Below are positions 1 to 6,120 of a DNA stretch of 7,276 nt, one piece after another; position 1 is the first letter of the stretch, and each line of letters opens with the position of its first letter. The notes beneath the pieces are model-generated. The model saw only the letters and a program-made list of their open reading frames with translations, did no database searches and had not been told where the DNA came from. Origin of the DNA: Bacteroidia bacterium (lineage in GTDB: Bacteria; Bacteroidota; Bacteroidia; Bacteroidales; Azobacteroidaceae); the NCBI GenBank assembly GCA_025999935.1, contig BNXY01000084.1:1-7276 (forward strand), given 5' to 3'. Made by a program: the position numbers and the translations under genes.

Positions 1-269
1 GAACGGGACAATTTCAGGTGATTCCGGATAAACAGGTAGAAAACTTCCGGTTTATATCCAACTATTGGGACGAAACGATTCTGATTGACAAACTCCCCAA
101 TGCGCGGTATCTGGGCAAAGTGCGGGTAAAGGAAGGCAAGTTCAAAGGGATTGAAGGCGACTTGATGCGGGTGAAAGGGCATAAACGGGTGATTGTGAAG
201 TTGGAGGGCGTTTGTACGCTGGCTATGACGTTTATTCCGATGGAGTATATGGAGATAATTGAGAAATAG
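1..269 (+). CDS. upxY: UpxY-family transcription antiterminator (NusG paralogue), C-terminal part
   Basis: The reading frame is open from the window edge (first full codon at 3) to TAG at 267-269, giving 88 residues, so the start and the N-terminal NGN domain lie outside. What remains shows the linker after the NGN domain (VIPDKQVENFRFISNYWDET) and then a KOW-type segment, with GKFKGIEGDLMRVKGHKR followed by short beta strands (VIVKLEG) and an aromatic/hydrophobic end (FIPMEYMEII). UpxY proteins are specialised NusG paralogues, usually encoded first in Bacteroides capsule operons, where they act on RNA polymerase to prevent early termination in the leader and operon. The downstream sugar genes agree with that role. 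A GTG at 18 is internal, because the homologous sequence continues upstream of it (TGQFQ). A hairpin begins directly at the stop codon. I am confident of the family; which operon member it controls is inference. Confidence 0.86.
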   Translation, partial: TGQFQVIPDKQVENFRFISNYWDETILIDKLPNARYLGKVRVKEGKFKGIEGDLMRVKGHKRVIVKLEGVCTLAMTFIPMEYMEIIEK

Positions 270-304
270 GATTACAAATCCGGAATTTGATTCCAGATTT
301 GTAA
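269..304. repeat. long imperfect palindrome between upxY and the ATPase gene
   Basis: Positions 272-280 (TTACAAATC) pair perfectly with 296-304 (GATTTGTAA). After one C/A mismatch (281/295), 282-286 (GGAAT) pairs with 290-294 (ATTCC) around a TTG loop. The left part is also a small palindrome by itself (269-281, GGATT-ACA-AATCC). The structure begins at the last base of the upxY stop codon. No T-run follows the right arm (next bases AAAGTAAAAATAT), so it is a poor classical terminator. The right arm contains the TTTG that I take as the upstream promoter element, so it could be an operator. It could also be a REP-like or insertion-boundary repeat. The function is unknown. Confidence 0.75.
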
Positions 305-329
305 AAGTAAAAATATATCACTATCTTTG
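298..329 (+). promoter_or_regulatory. Bacteroidetes-type promoter (-33 TTTG / -7 TAnnTTTG) for the ATPase gene
   Basis: TTTG at 298-301 and TATCTTTG at 322-329 are separated by 20 bases, matching the known Bacteroidetes primary sigma factor pattern (TTTG, about 19-21 bases, TAnnTTTG). The expected transcription start is only a few bases after 329, at about 333-337, which coincides with a GTG codon at 334. The upstream element lies in the right arm of the 269-304 palindrome. This promoter would give the ATPase gene its own transcription, independent of the polysaccharide operon. The match is seen in the sequence; activity is inferred. Confidence 0.72.
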
Positions 330-333
330 CAGC

Positions 334-1491
334 GTGATACAACGGCAACTCATAGAAACAATACGAATGATGGCAACAAAAATGCCTGTCATTTCGATTA
401 CGGGACCGCGTCAGTCGGGCAAAACAACGCTTGCAAAGATGTGTTTCCCTCATTATTCGTATGTTTCGCTCGAAAATCCCGAAACTTTTGAAGAGGCACA
501 ATCGGACCCAAAGTTGTTTTTAACCCGTTTCAAATCAGGTCTGATTATTGACGAAGTGCAGTTGTTGCCTCAACTTTTTTCGTACATTCAAGTCATTAGT
601 GATGAGCGCAATCAGGCAGGCGAATATATTTTGACCGGTTCACAGAATTTTTTGCTTTCCGCTAAAATCTCGCAGAGTTTGGCTGGCAGGGCATTTATTA
701 CTCATTTGTTGCCGTTCAGCATTTCGGAATTAAAGCAGGGCGGCTTTATGCAAAGCAATTATGAGCAATATATTTTCAACGGCTTTTATCCTCGTTTGTA
801 TGACAGGAAAATTAAGCCGAATTTGTTTTATCCATCTTATATTCAGACCTATATAGAACGTGATGTGAGGCAAATTATCAACGTGTCCAATTTGTTTTTG
901 TTTCAAAAATTTATGCGTTTGGCGGCAGGCAGAATTGGACAAATTCTCAATTACAACAATATAGCCAACGAATTGGGAGTGGATTTGAAAACGGTAAAAT
1001 CGTGGTTTTCTATTTTGGAAACAAGTTTTGTAGCGTTCTTTTTACAGCCGCATTTTCAAAATTTCTCAAAACGATTGCTGAAAACGCCGAAACTTTATTT
1101 TTACGATACGGGATTGGTATGCAATCTTTTGGGAATAAAACGTATAGAAGATGTGGAAAATCATTGGGCAAGGGGTGCATTGTTTGAAAACATGATGATA
1201 GCCGACCTGATGAAAAATTACTTTAACCGCTCGGAAATGCCGCCGCTCTACTATTGGCGCGACAATACCGGCAACGAAATTGACTGCCTGATAGACGAAA
1301 ATAATTTAATGAAAAGTATTGAAATAAAATCCTCAACTACAATAAATTCTGATTTTTTCAAAGGGCTGAATTACTACAAACAATTGAATAAAAACAGCAA
1401 AGCGTTTTTGCTATACGGCGGTAATGATAATTACGCACGAAAAGAGGCAGAAGTTGTAAGTTGGAATAATGCCGAGAGTATAACTGGCTAA
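334..1491 (+). CDS. AAA-family ATP-binding protein with DUF4143 C-terminal domain
   Basis: From GTG at 334 the protein has 385 residues, close to the usual 380-400 for this family. The N-terminal AAA_14 part shows the Walker A GPRQSGKTT (residues 24-32), Walker B LIIDEVQ (70-76), the sensor-like TGSQ (101-104) and SLAGR (115-119). The DUF4143 part follows, with YIERDVRQI (173-181), a winged-helix-like stretch (about 206-232) and a PD-(D/E)XK-like core: YYWRD (306-310), NEIDCLID (314-321) and EIKSS (330-334). The family is widespread and scattered in bacteria; its physiological role is not established and no substrate can be given. Start choice: an N-terminus of the form MIxRxL, as here (MIQRQL), is typical of the family, which favours GTG 334. 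A tandem ATG at 367/370 is the alternative. The in-frame TTG at 259 lies inside upxY and upstream of the promoter, so I reject it. Nothing ties this gene to sugar synthesis, and it is probably an accessory insertion. Confidence 0.87.
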   Translation: MIQRQLIETIRMMATKMPVISITGPRQSGKTTLAKMCFPHYSYVSLENPETFEEAQSDPKLFLTRFKSGLIIDEVQLLPQLFSYIQVISDERNQAGEYILTGSQNFLLSAKISQSLAGRAFITHLLPFSISELKQGGFMQSNYEQYIFNGFYPRLYDRKIKPNLFYPSYIQTYIERDVRQIINVSNLFLFQKFMRLAAGRIGQILNYNNIANELGVDLKTVKSWFSILETSFVAFFLQPHFQNFSKRLLKTPKLYFYDTGLVCNLLGIKRIEDVENHWARGALFENMMIADLMKNYFNRSEMPPLYYWRDNTGNEIDCLIDENNLMKSIEIKSSTTINSDFFKGLNYYKQLNKNSKAFLLYGGNDNYARKEAEVVSWNNAESITG

Positions 1492-1520
1492 TAAACAAAT
1501 TCTTCGCTAAACAATCAATG

Positions 1521-1538
1521 AAAATCTTCAAAGATTTT
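1521..1538. repeat. 18-bp perfect palindrome downstream of the ATPase gene
   Basis: AAAATCTT at 1521-1528 is the exact inverted complement of AAGATTTT at 1531-1538, with CA between. As RNA the loop would open to about four bases (TCAA). The stem is A/T-rich and is followed by GACC rather than a T-run, so it is a weak candidate for terminating the ATPase transcript. It may equally be a protein-binding site or chance. Confidence 0.5.
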
Positions 1539-1617
1539 GACCTGACGGAAAAGGGAAAGACGGCTATCGGACAGTGATAGAAAATAACGACAAAAATAAC
1601 ACACAATGTCATTTATA

Positions 1618-1631
1618 GTACAATGTTGTAC
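1618..1631. repeat. 14-bp palindrome GTACAA-TG-TTGTAC
   Basis: GTACAA at 1618-1623 and TTGTAC at 1626-1631 are perfect inverted repeats with a 2-base centre. This is the symmetry of a dimeric regulator half-site pair, about 140 bases upstream of the epimerase start at 1769. No regulator for it can be named, and a chance match cannot be excluded. Confidence 0.4.
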
Positions 1632-1768
1632 GTCTCAATCATCAAGGTAAACTTGTAAATCTCAATAAAATCACGATTCTGACCATTTGAATTAACAATT
1701 TCAGATAATTCAACAACTATAAACGTATAGCCAAGAATACGCTGATGCTCTATGGAGCAATATAAACA

Positions 1769-2794
1769 ATGAAAAATAAAAAAATATTGGTAACCGGAAC
1801 TGCCGGATTTATCGGTTTTCACTTAGCCAAAAGATTACTGGAAGAAGGGTATGAAGTAGTCGGATTGGATAATATTAACGATTATTACGATGTCCGGTTA
1901 AAATATGCCCGTTTGAAAGAAACAGGCATAGAGCAAAGTGAAATTGAGTATGGCAAACCGGTACAAAGTAAAATCTACGAAAAATATTGTTTTGTAAAAT
2001 TAAACTTGGAAGACAGGCCTGCCTTGGAAAATTTATTTCTCACAGAAAAATTCGATGTTGTTTGCAATTTAGCGGCACAAGCCGGAGTGCGATATTCCAT
2101 AGAAAATCCGTATGCGTATATTGATAGTAACATTGTGGGCTTTATGAATATCCTGGAATGTTGCCGACACAATGCCATTCAACATTTGGTTTATGCAAGC
2201 TCGAGTAGCGTGTATGGCAACAGCGATAAAATTCCATTTTCCGAAAATGACAGAGTAGATTATCCAATAAGTTTGTATGCAGCAACAAAGAAAGCCAATG
2301 AATTGATGGCGCATACTTATAGTCATTTATATCAATTACCCACTACCGGTTTGCGCTTTTTTACGGTCTATGGCCCTTGGGGACGACCGGATATGGCGCC
2401 GATGCTTTTTGCCAAAGCAATAACCGAAGGTAAGCCGATTAAAGTATTTAATAATGGGGATTTAAGTAGGGATTTCACTTATATAGATGATATTGTAGAA
2501 GGAATAACTCGCGTAATGCAAGCGATTCCGACAGAGGAAGAAGAACATCCGTTTTATCGGATATTTAATATTGGTAATTCGCAACCGGTTCGGTTGATGG
2601 AGTTTATCAAAACGATGGAAGAGGCTATTGGGAAAAAGGCGGTTTTGGAGATGTATCCGATGCAGCAAGGCGATGTAAAAACTACTTATGCAAATACTAC
2701 CGAACTTGAAAAAGCAGTTGGGTACAAGCCTAAAACAGAGTTGAAAGATGGAGTTAAGGTATTTACGGAGTGGTACAAAAATAGTAACTTATAA
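1769..2794 (+). CDS. NAD-dependent epimerase, probable UDP-glucuronate 4-epimerase
   Basis: This 341-residue cytoplasmic protein belongs to the extended short-chain dehydrogenase/reductase family. It probably interconverts UDP-glucuronate and UDP-galacturonate with tightly bound NAD. Visible motifs are the Rossmann TGTAGFIG (residues 9-16), the acidic end of beta-2 in GLDNINDYYDVRLKYARL (32-49), NLAAQAGVRYS (100-110), the catalytic Ser region ASSSSVYG (143-150), and Tyr170/Lys174 in YAATK. The block GLRFFTVYGPWGRPDMAPMLF (194-214) and the spacing NDYYD-RLK are characteristic of the UDP-GlcA 4-epimerase branch rather than of GalE or RmlB. The length is normal and all key residues are present. 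The ATG at 1769 is preceded by GGAG at 1754-1757. It is the first gene of the tight operon, with 9 bases to the next gene. The specific substrate is inferred from sequence type only; another uronate or hexose 4-epimerase is the alternative. Confidence 0.88.
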   Translation: MKNKKILVTGTAGFIGFHLAKRLLEEGYEVVGLDNINDYYDVRLKYARLKETGIEQSEIEYGKPVQSKIYEKYCFVKLNLEDRPALENLFLTEKFDVVCNLAAQAGVRYSIENPYAYIDSNIVGFMNILECCRHNAIQHLVYASSSSVYGNSDKIPFSENDRVDYPISLYAATKKANELMAHTYSHLYQLPTTGLRFFTVYGPWGRPDMAPMLFAKAITEGKPIKVFNNGDLSRDFTYIDDIVEGITRVMQAIPTEEEEHPFYRIFNIGNSQPVRLMEFIKTMEEAIGKKAVLEMYPMQQGDVKTTYANTTELEKAVGYKPKTELKDGVKVFTEWYKNSNL

Positions 2795-2803
2795 TTAAAA
2801 CAT

Positions 2804-3337
2804 ATGCACCTAATAACAAGGATTAAACTCTTATGCCGAAAATATTTTTGGAGCAATGAAAAATATGCACGTTTTATGGGTGTAAAGATTGGTAATAATT
2901 GTAGTATCGGCACACTGAATTTTGGCACAGAGCCGTATTTGATAGAAATTGGAAATAGAACGCAAATCACATACGGAGTAACTTTTTATACTCACGGCGG
3001 AGCGTGGGCTTTCAGGGAAAAATATCCCGATTTTGATTTTTTTGGAAAAATCAAAATCGGAAATAATATTTATATTGGTAATCACGCAATTATTTTGCCG
3101 GGCATAACGATAGAAGATAATGTAATTGTCGGCGCAATGGCGGTAGTTACAAAAAGTGTTCCATCAGGTGTGATTGTTGGAGGCAATCCCGCACGAATTA
3201 TAGGGAAAGTGGAAGATTATGAGAAAAAAGTTTTGCCATATAATGTAGATTCTAAACGACTTTCGTCTGACGAAAAAAAGAAATTTCTGCTTTCGTTAGA
3301 TGATGTGCATTTTTTAAAAAAAAGTTATTTGAAATAA
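2804..3337 (+). CDS. Left-handed beta-helix (hexapeptide repeat) acyltransferase
   Basis: The protein has 177 residues and carries hexapeptide-repeat turns: [10 protein letters not shown] (27-36), [10 protein letters not shown] (46-55), [38 protein letters not shown] (83-120), ending in the typical GGNPARIIG (126-134). His64 in YTHGGAWAF is the likely catalytic base, as in xenobiotic/CatB- and LPS-type O-acetyltransferases. A charged helical tail (about 136-177) follows the beta-helix. Such enzymes work as trimers with acetyl-CoA. Here the probable job is to acetylate a sugar nucleotide or a lipid-linked sugar of the polysaccharide, but the acceptor cannot be read from the sequence. ATG 2804 lies 9 bases after the epimerase stop, with only A/T-rich sequence before it. 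The gene contains a perfect 15-bp inverted repeat at 3027-3060. Confidence 0.85.
   Translation: MHLITRIKLLCRKYFWSNEKYARFMGVKIGNNCSIGTLNFGTEPYLIEIGNRTQITYGVTFYTHGGAWAFREKYPDFDFFGKIKIGNNIYIGNHAIILPGITIEDNVIVGAMAVVTKSVPSGVIVGGNPARIIGKVEDYEKKVLPYNVDSKRLSSDEKKKFLLSLDDVHFLKKSYLK
3027..3060. repeat. perfect 15-bp stem-loop inside the first acyltransferase gene
   Basis: Positions 3027-3041 (CCGATTTTGATTTTT) are exactly complementary in reverse to 3046-3060 (AAAAATCAAAATCGG), with the four-base loop TTGG. It encodes the stretch from [12 protein letters not shown] in the acyltransferase. No T-run follows the right arm (AAATAATATT), so on the + strand it is not a standard terminator. It may form a strong mRNA hairpin, or reflect low-complexity coding for the alternating F/D and K/I residues. 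Confidence 0.7.
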
Positions 3338-3352
3338 TTGTAAAATTTATAT

Positions 3353-4489
3353 ATGAAAAATATTTTAATAACAGGCGGGGCAGGTTTTATCGGTTCAAAT
3401 TTGTCATTAAAGTTGATAGAAAAAGGTTATCAAATAACTATTTTAGATAATTTGTCGCCTCAAATACACGGGAACAATCCAAATAGCACTTCTCCATTAT
3501 ATAATTCAGTCAAAGAAAAAACAAATATTATTTTGGGTTCAGTTACTTCAAAAAGCGATTGGATAAAAGCCATTGAAAATCAAGATGCAATTATTCATTT
3601 GGCAGCTGAAACCGGTACGGGGCAATCTATGTACGAAATCCAAAAGTATTGCGATGTAAATGTTATGGGTACGGCTATAATGCTAGATATATTGGCAAAT
3701 ACCAAACATTCAATACAGAAAATAATAGTTGCTTCTTCGAGGGCAATTTATGGAGAAGGGAAATACGAGTGTCAAGAGCATAGTATTGTATATCCCAATG
3801 AAAGAAACGACAGTGATATGCAGAATGGAGATTTTGAATGTAAATGTCCAATTTGTGGTTCTAATCTGGTTTTGTTGCCCACTACAGAAAATTCTAAAAT
3901 TCATCCTTCTTCAATTTATGGAATTACAAAGCAAAATCAGGAACAAATGGTTCTTACTGTTGGAAAAGCACTGGGTATTCCCGCCATTGCATTCAGGTAT
4001 CAAAATGTATATGGAGTTGGTCAATCTCTTTCCAATCCATACACAGGAATTTTGTCTATTTTCTCCACATTAATGCTTAAAAATAAATCAATAAACATTT
4101 TTGAAGATGGAAATGAAAGCCGTGATTTTGTGTATATTGATGATGTAGTAAATGCTACAATAGCTGGACTGGAAAATGATACGGTTTCAAATATGGTTTT
4201 TAATGTAGGAACGGGGAAAGCTGAAACCGTTAAGTCTATTGTTGACACATTGCTTGAAAAGTATAACACATCAAGTCAATATTCCATTTCGGGAAATTAC
4301 AGACTTGGCGACATCAGACATAATTTCGCCGATATTTCATTAGCAAAAAAACACTTGAAATTCAATCCTGCAATAGACATCAAAACAGGGTTGAGTAAGT
4401 TTACCGAATGGGTAAAACTCCAGGACACACATTCATGTGATTATGAAAAATCTCTGAATGAAATGAGAGAGAGAAAGTTATTCAAATAA
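3353..4489 (+). CDS. NAD-dependent epimerase with Cys-rich insert, dTDP-L-rhamnose 4-epimerase (WbiB)-like
   Basis: This is an extended SDR protein of 378 residues. It shows GGAGFIG (8-14), LDNLSPQIHG (31-40), HLAAETGTGQSM (82-93), SSRAIYGEG (128-136), Tyr189/Lys193 in YGITK, and RYQNVYGVGQSLSNPYTGI (215-233). Between the Ser and Tyr motifs it carries an insert of about 40 residues with Cys140, His143, Cys163, Cys165 and Cys168 (YEC..H, then CKCPICG). This insert, with the PTTE..KIHPSSIYG continuation, marks the subgroup containing dTDP-L-rhamnose 4-epimerase/6-deoxy-L-talose enzymes. The cysteines probably bind zinc structurally. The reaction would supply a dTDP-6-deoxyhexose, but no rml genes are in the window, so the substrate is uncertain. 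It starts 15 bases after the preceding stop, with A/T-rich leader and no clear Shine-Dalgarno. The C-terminus (about 350-378) is a charged extension. Confidence 0.83.
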   Translation: MKNILITGGAGFIGSNLSLKLIEKGYQITILDNLSPQIHGNNPNSTSPLYNSVKEKTNIILGSVTSKSDWIKAIENQDAIIHLAAETGTGQSMYEIQKYCDVNVMGTAIMLDILANTKHSIQKIIVASSRAIYGEGKYECQEHSIVYPNERNDSDMQNGDFECKCPICGSNLVLLPTTENSKIHPSSIYGITKQNQEQMVLTVGKALGIPAIAFRYQNVYGVGQSLSNPYTGILSIFSTLMLKNKSINIFEDGNESRDFVYIDDVVNATIAGLENDTVSNMVFNVGTGKAETVKSIVDTLLEKYNTSSQYSISGNYRLGDIRHNFADISLAKKHLKFNPAIDIKTGLSKFTEWVKLQDTHSCDYEKSLNEMRERKLFK

Positions 4490-4504
4490 AAATTTAAGAA
4501 CAAT

Positions 4505-5128
4505 ATGGGAATATTATCAAAATCAATCTATTGCTTGTCTTTCATTTTTGGATACTTGTTTTTTGTTCGTATTCAAGAAATTAAGAGCCGGCTGATTACT
4601 TATAGCGTAGAGAGACAACTAAAAGAAAAAGGGAAAAATTTGACTATTAGCTATCCATTTCTTTTATCGGGAGCCAAATACATTTCCATTGGCGATAATG
4701 TTGTTATTGGTAGCAATTCAAGAATAAGTGCAGTAACCGTATATGAAAACAAGACATTTACACCTTTAATTAAAATAGGCAATAATGTCGTAATAAATAG
4801 AGGATTTCAAATTGCCGCCCTTTCACAAATAGACATAAAAGATAATGTTCTTATTGCTGAAAATGTTTATATATCTGATCTAACTCACGGTAGTTCTGAT
4901 TATGAAGATATTGAAACGCCACCTGCAAAAAGAAATTTATCTTCAAAGGGTCAAATCTTAATTGAAGAAAATGTCTGGTTGGGTAGAAATGTCAGTGTTC
5001 TTCCAAATGTTATTATTGGACGAAATTCCATAATAGGAGCTAATTCCGTAGTTACTCATGATATTCCGCCATATTCTATTGCTGTTGGCTCACCTGCTCG
5101 TGTCATCAAAAAAATCAAATCAAAATGA
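4505..5128 (+). CDS. Membrane-anchored hexapeptide-repeat acyltransferase (WbbJ/maltose O-acetyltransferase type)
   Basis: This 207-residue protein has one N-terminal hydrophobic segment (about residues 7-22, IYCLSFIFGYLFFV), followed by Arg/Lys residues, consistent with an inner-membrane anchor or association. The left-handed beta-helix then runs from about 55 to 190, with turns such as YISIGDNVVIGSNSRI, LIKIGNNVVINRG, IDIKDNVLIAENVYI, ILIEENVWLGRNVSVLPNVIIGRNSIIGANSVV and the closing GSPARVIKK (195-203). His128 in DLTHGS is the likely catalytic His, and the loop after it (about 129-148) includes the usual PP(A)KR segment. The predicted role is acetyl-CoA-dependent O-acetylation of a sugar in the repeat unit. 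It begins 15 bases after the epimerase, and its TGA overlaps the next ATG (ATGA, 5125-5128), indicating coupled translation. Confidence 0.87.
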   Translation: MGILSKSIYCLSFIFGYLFFVRIQEIKSRLITYSVERQLKEKGKNLTISYPFLLSGAKYISIGDNVVIGSNSRISAVTVYENKTFTPLIKIGNNVVINRGFQIAALSQIDIKDNVLIAENVYISDLTHGSSDYEDIETPPAKRNLSSKGQILIEENVWLGRNVSVLPNVIIGRNSIIGANSVVTHDIPPYSIAVGSPARVIKKIKSK

Positions 5129-6120
5129 ATCGTAAAGTAAAATATATTATTTATACGCATAATGCTGGATATGTAAAAGTTTGTTTATCTGATGTGTTTT
5201 CAAACGATAATGTTGTTGTTTATGAATATGAAAAATTACAAAAATTCATAATAAAACTGACTTATTGTTTATATAGAATATTTAAAAAGTCAAAATCAAT
5301 TAATAAAATATTTTTCCCATTATTCATTAATAAAAAAAGTATAAATTTAGATGAAATACCTGTATTTATATTTTATGAGTTTAATTCAATATCCTGCAAT
5401 AAGGCATTTTTAATTTATTTGAAAAAATTATATCCAAACTTAAAAACAGTATTATATTTAACGAATTCTGTTGGTAAAGGAAATGCAAAGGTGGTAGACA
5501 TCATAAATCAGAATAATTCTTTATATGACATAATTATTACTTATATTAAGGAAGATGCGCAAAAATATAATATCACATATTACCAGTGGTTTTATTCTGC
5601 AATGAATAAAGAAAATGTCGATGGGAAAGAATATGATTTGTATTTTTTGGGGGGTGATAAAGGCAGAATTGATTTAATTAGGGAAATAGCAGAAAAATGT
5701 GAGTGCAATAATTTAAAATATAAAATTGCTGTTGTTGGTGCTAATAATAATAACATTGATGATTGTGTAACCTATTTGAGTCATTCTGTTCCTTATTCTG
5801 AATATCTACAAAATATACAAAAATCAAAATGCGTATTAGAATTAGTGCCGAATAGTATATTGTCCTGTACTTTAAGAACAGCAGAAGCAATCGCCTGCAA
5901 TGTCAAGTTATTGACAAATAACACTAATTTGAAAAACGACGAAATATACAATCCTGCTCAAATGTCTATTTTCACTTCCGTAGATGATATTGACATGGAT
6001 TTTATAATAAAGGACACAGGCATACAACTGTTTAATAAGCCGGATATGCTTTCTCCAAGGCATTTCTTTCGTTTTTTGGAAAATAATTTATTTGAACATG
6101 CCAACCGTTTCAGAAAATAA
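5125..6120 (+). CDS. Putative glycosyltransferase of the polysaccharide operon
   Basis: This 331-residue protein has no signal peptide or obvious membrane segment. The N-terminal half has alternating beta/alpha character (KYIIYTHNAGY; IPVFIFYEF, 78-86; LKTVLYLTNSVG, 106-117). The C-terminal half has DLYFLGGDKGRIDLI (171-185), YKIAVVGAN (199-207), PYSEYLQNIQKSKCVLELVP (223-242) and CTLRTAEAIACNVKLLTNN (248-266). The last two blocks resemble the GT-B nucleotide-sugar binding region, in which an (R/K)..EA(I/L) segment is followed by a strand entering T(D/N)N. I therefore infer a GT-B-like glycosyltransferase acting at the cytoplasmic face of the membrane, but I cannot name the donor, acceptor or CAZy family. 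It overlaps both neighbours: ATGA with the acyltransferase, and 23 bases with the flippase from ATG 6098. It is very A+T-rich and contains a T6G6 run at 5643-5654. Confidence 0.68.
   Translation: MNRKVKYIIYTHNAGYVKVCLSDVFSNDNVVVYEYEKLQKFIIKLTYCLYRIFKKSKSINKIFFPLFINKKSINLDEIPVFIFYEFNSISCNKAFLIYLKKLYPNLKTVLYLTNSVGKGNAKVVDIINQNNSLYDIIITYIKEDAQKYNITYYQWFYSAMNKENVDGKEYDLYFLGGDKGRIDLIREIAEKCECNNLKYKIAVVGANNNNIDDCVTYLSHSVPYSEYLQNIQKSKCVLELVPNSILSCTLRTAEAIACNVKLLTNNTNLKNDEIYNPAQMSIFTSVDDIDMDFIIKDTGIQLFNKPDMLSPRHFFRFLENNLFEHANRFRK

Larger units (their letters stand above)
1492..1768. other. 277-bp stretch without a convincing gene
   Basis: This stretch separates the ATPase gene from the polysaccharide operon. 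The only ATG-started frame with some protein-like character is 1518-1577 (19 residues, MKIFKDFDLTEKGKTAIGQ), which then stops. It could be a decayed gene start or chance. On the minus strand a frame from about 1768 down to 1613 is open but recognisable as nothing I know. Two small palindromes lie here (1521-1538 and 1618-1631). I find no TAnnTTTG promoter match, so the operon at 1769 may depend on read-through from upstream, or on a promoter I cannot recognise. A GGAG at 1754-1757 is a possible ribosome binding site for the next gene, 11 bases before its ATG. Confidence 0.5.

Noticed and set aside
259..333. TTG at 259 as the start of the ATPase gene
   Set aside because: It lies inside the end of upxY and upstream of the promoter at 298-329, and the added residues do not look like the family N-terminus.
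1521..1538. Palindrome as a Rho-independent terminator of the ATPase gene
   Set aside because: The stem is A/T-rich, its spacer is very short and no T-run follows.
1613..1822. 69-codon minus-strand frame across the 1492-1768 spacer
   Set aside because: It runs into the first epimerase gene on the other strand and I recognise no homology; a remnant is possible, but not enough to call a gene.
232..3085. Several minus-strand open frames (for example 232-501, 730-942, 1975-2178, 2069-2326, 2462-2668, 2686-2970, 2831-3085)
   Set aside because: They lie antisense to genes with clear protein family motifs and show no recognisable domains; they are shadows of low-stop A/T-rich coding DNA.
3729..4073. 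114-codon + strand frame within the second epimerase gene
   Set aside because: The overlapping frame carries all the epimerase motifs (SSRAIYG, the Cys insert, YGITK); the alternative frame has no family features.
6092..6097. TTG at 6092 as the flippase start
   Set aside because: ATG at 6098 is two codons downstream, in frame, and is the better start codon.
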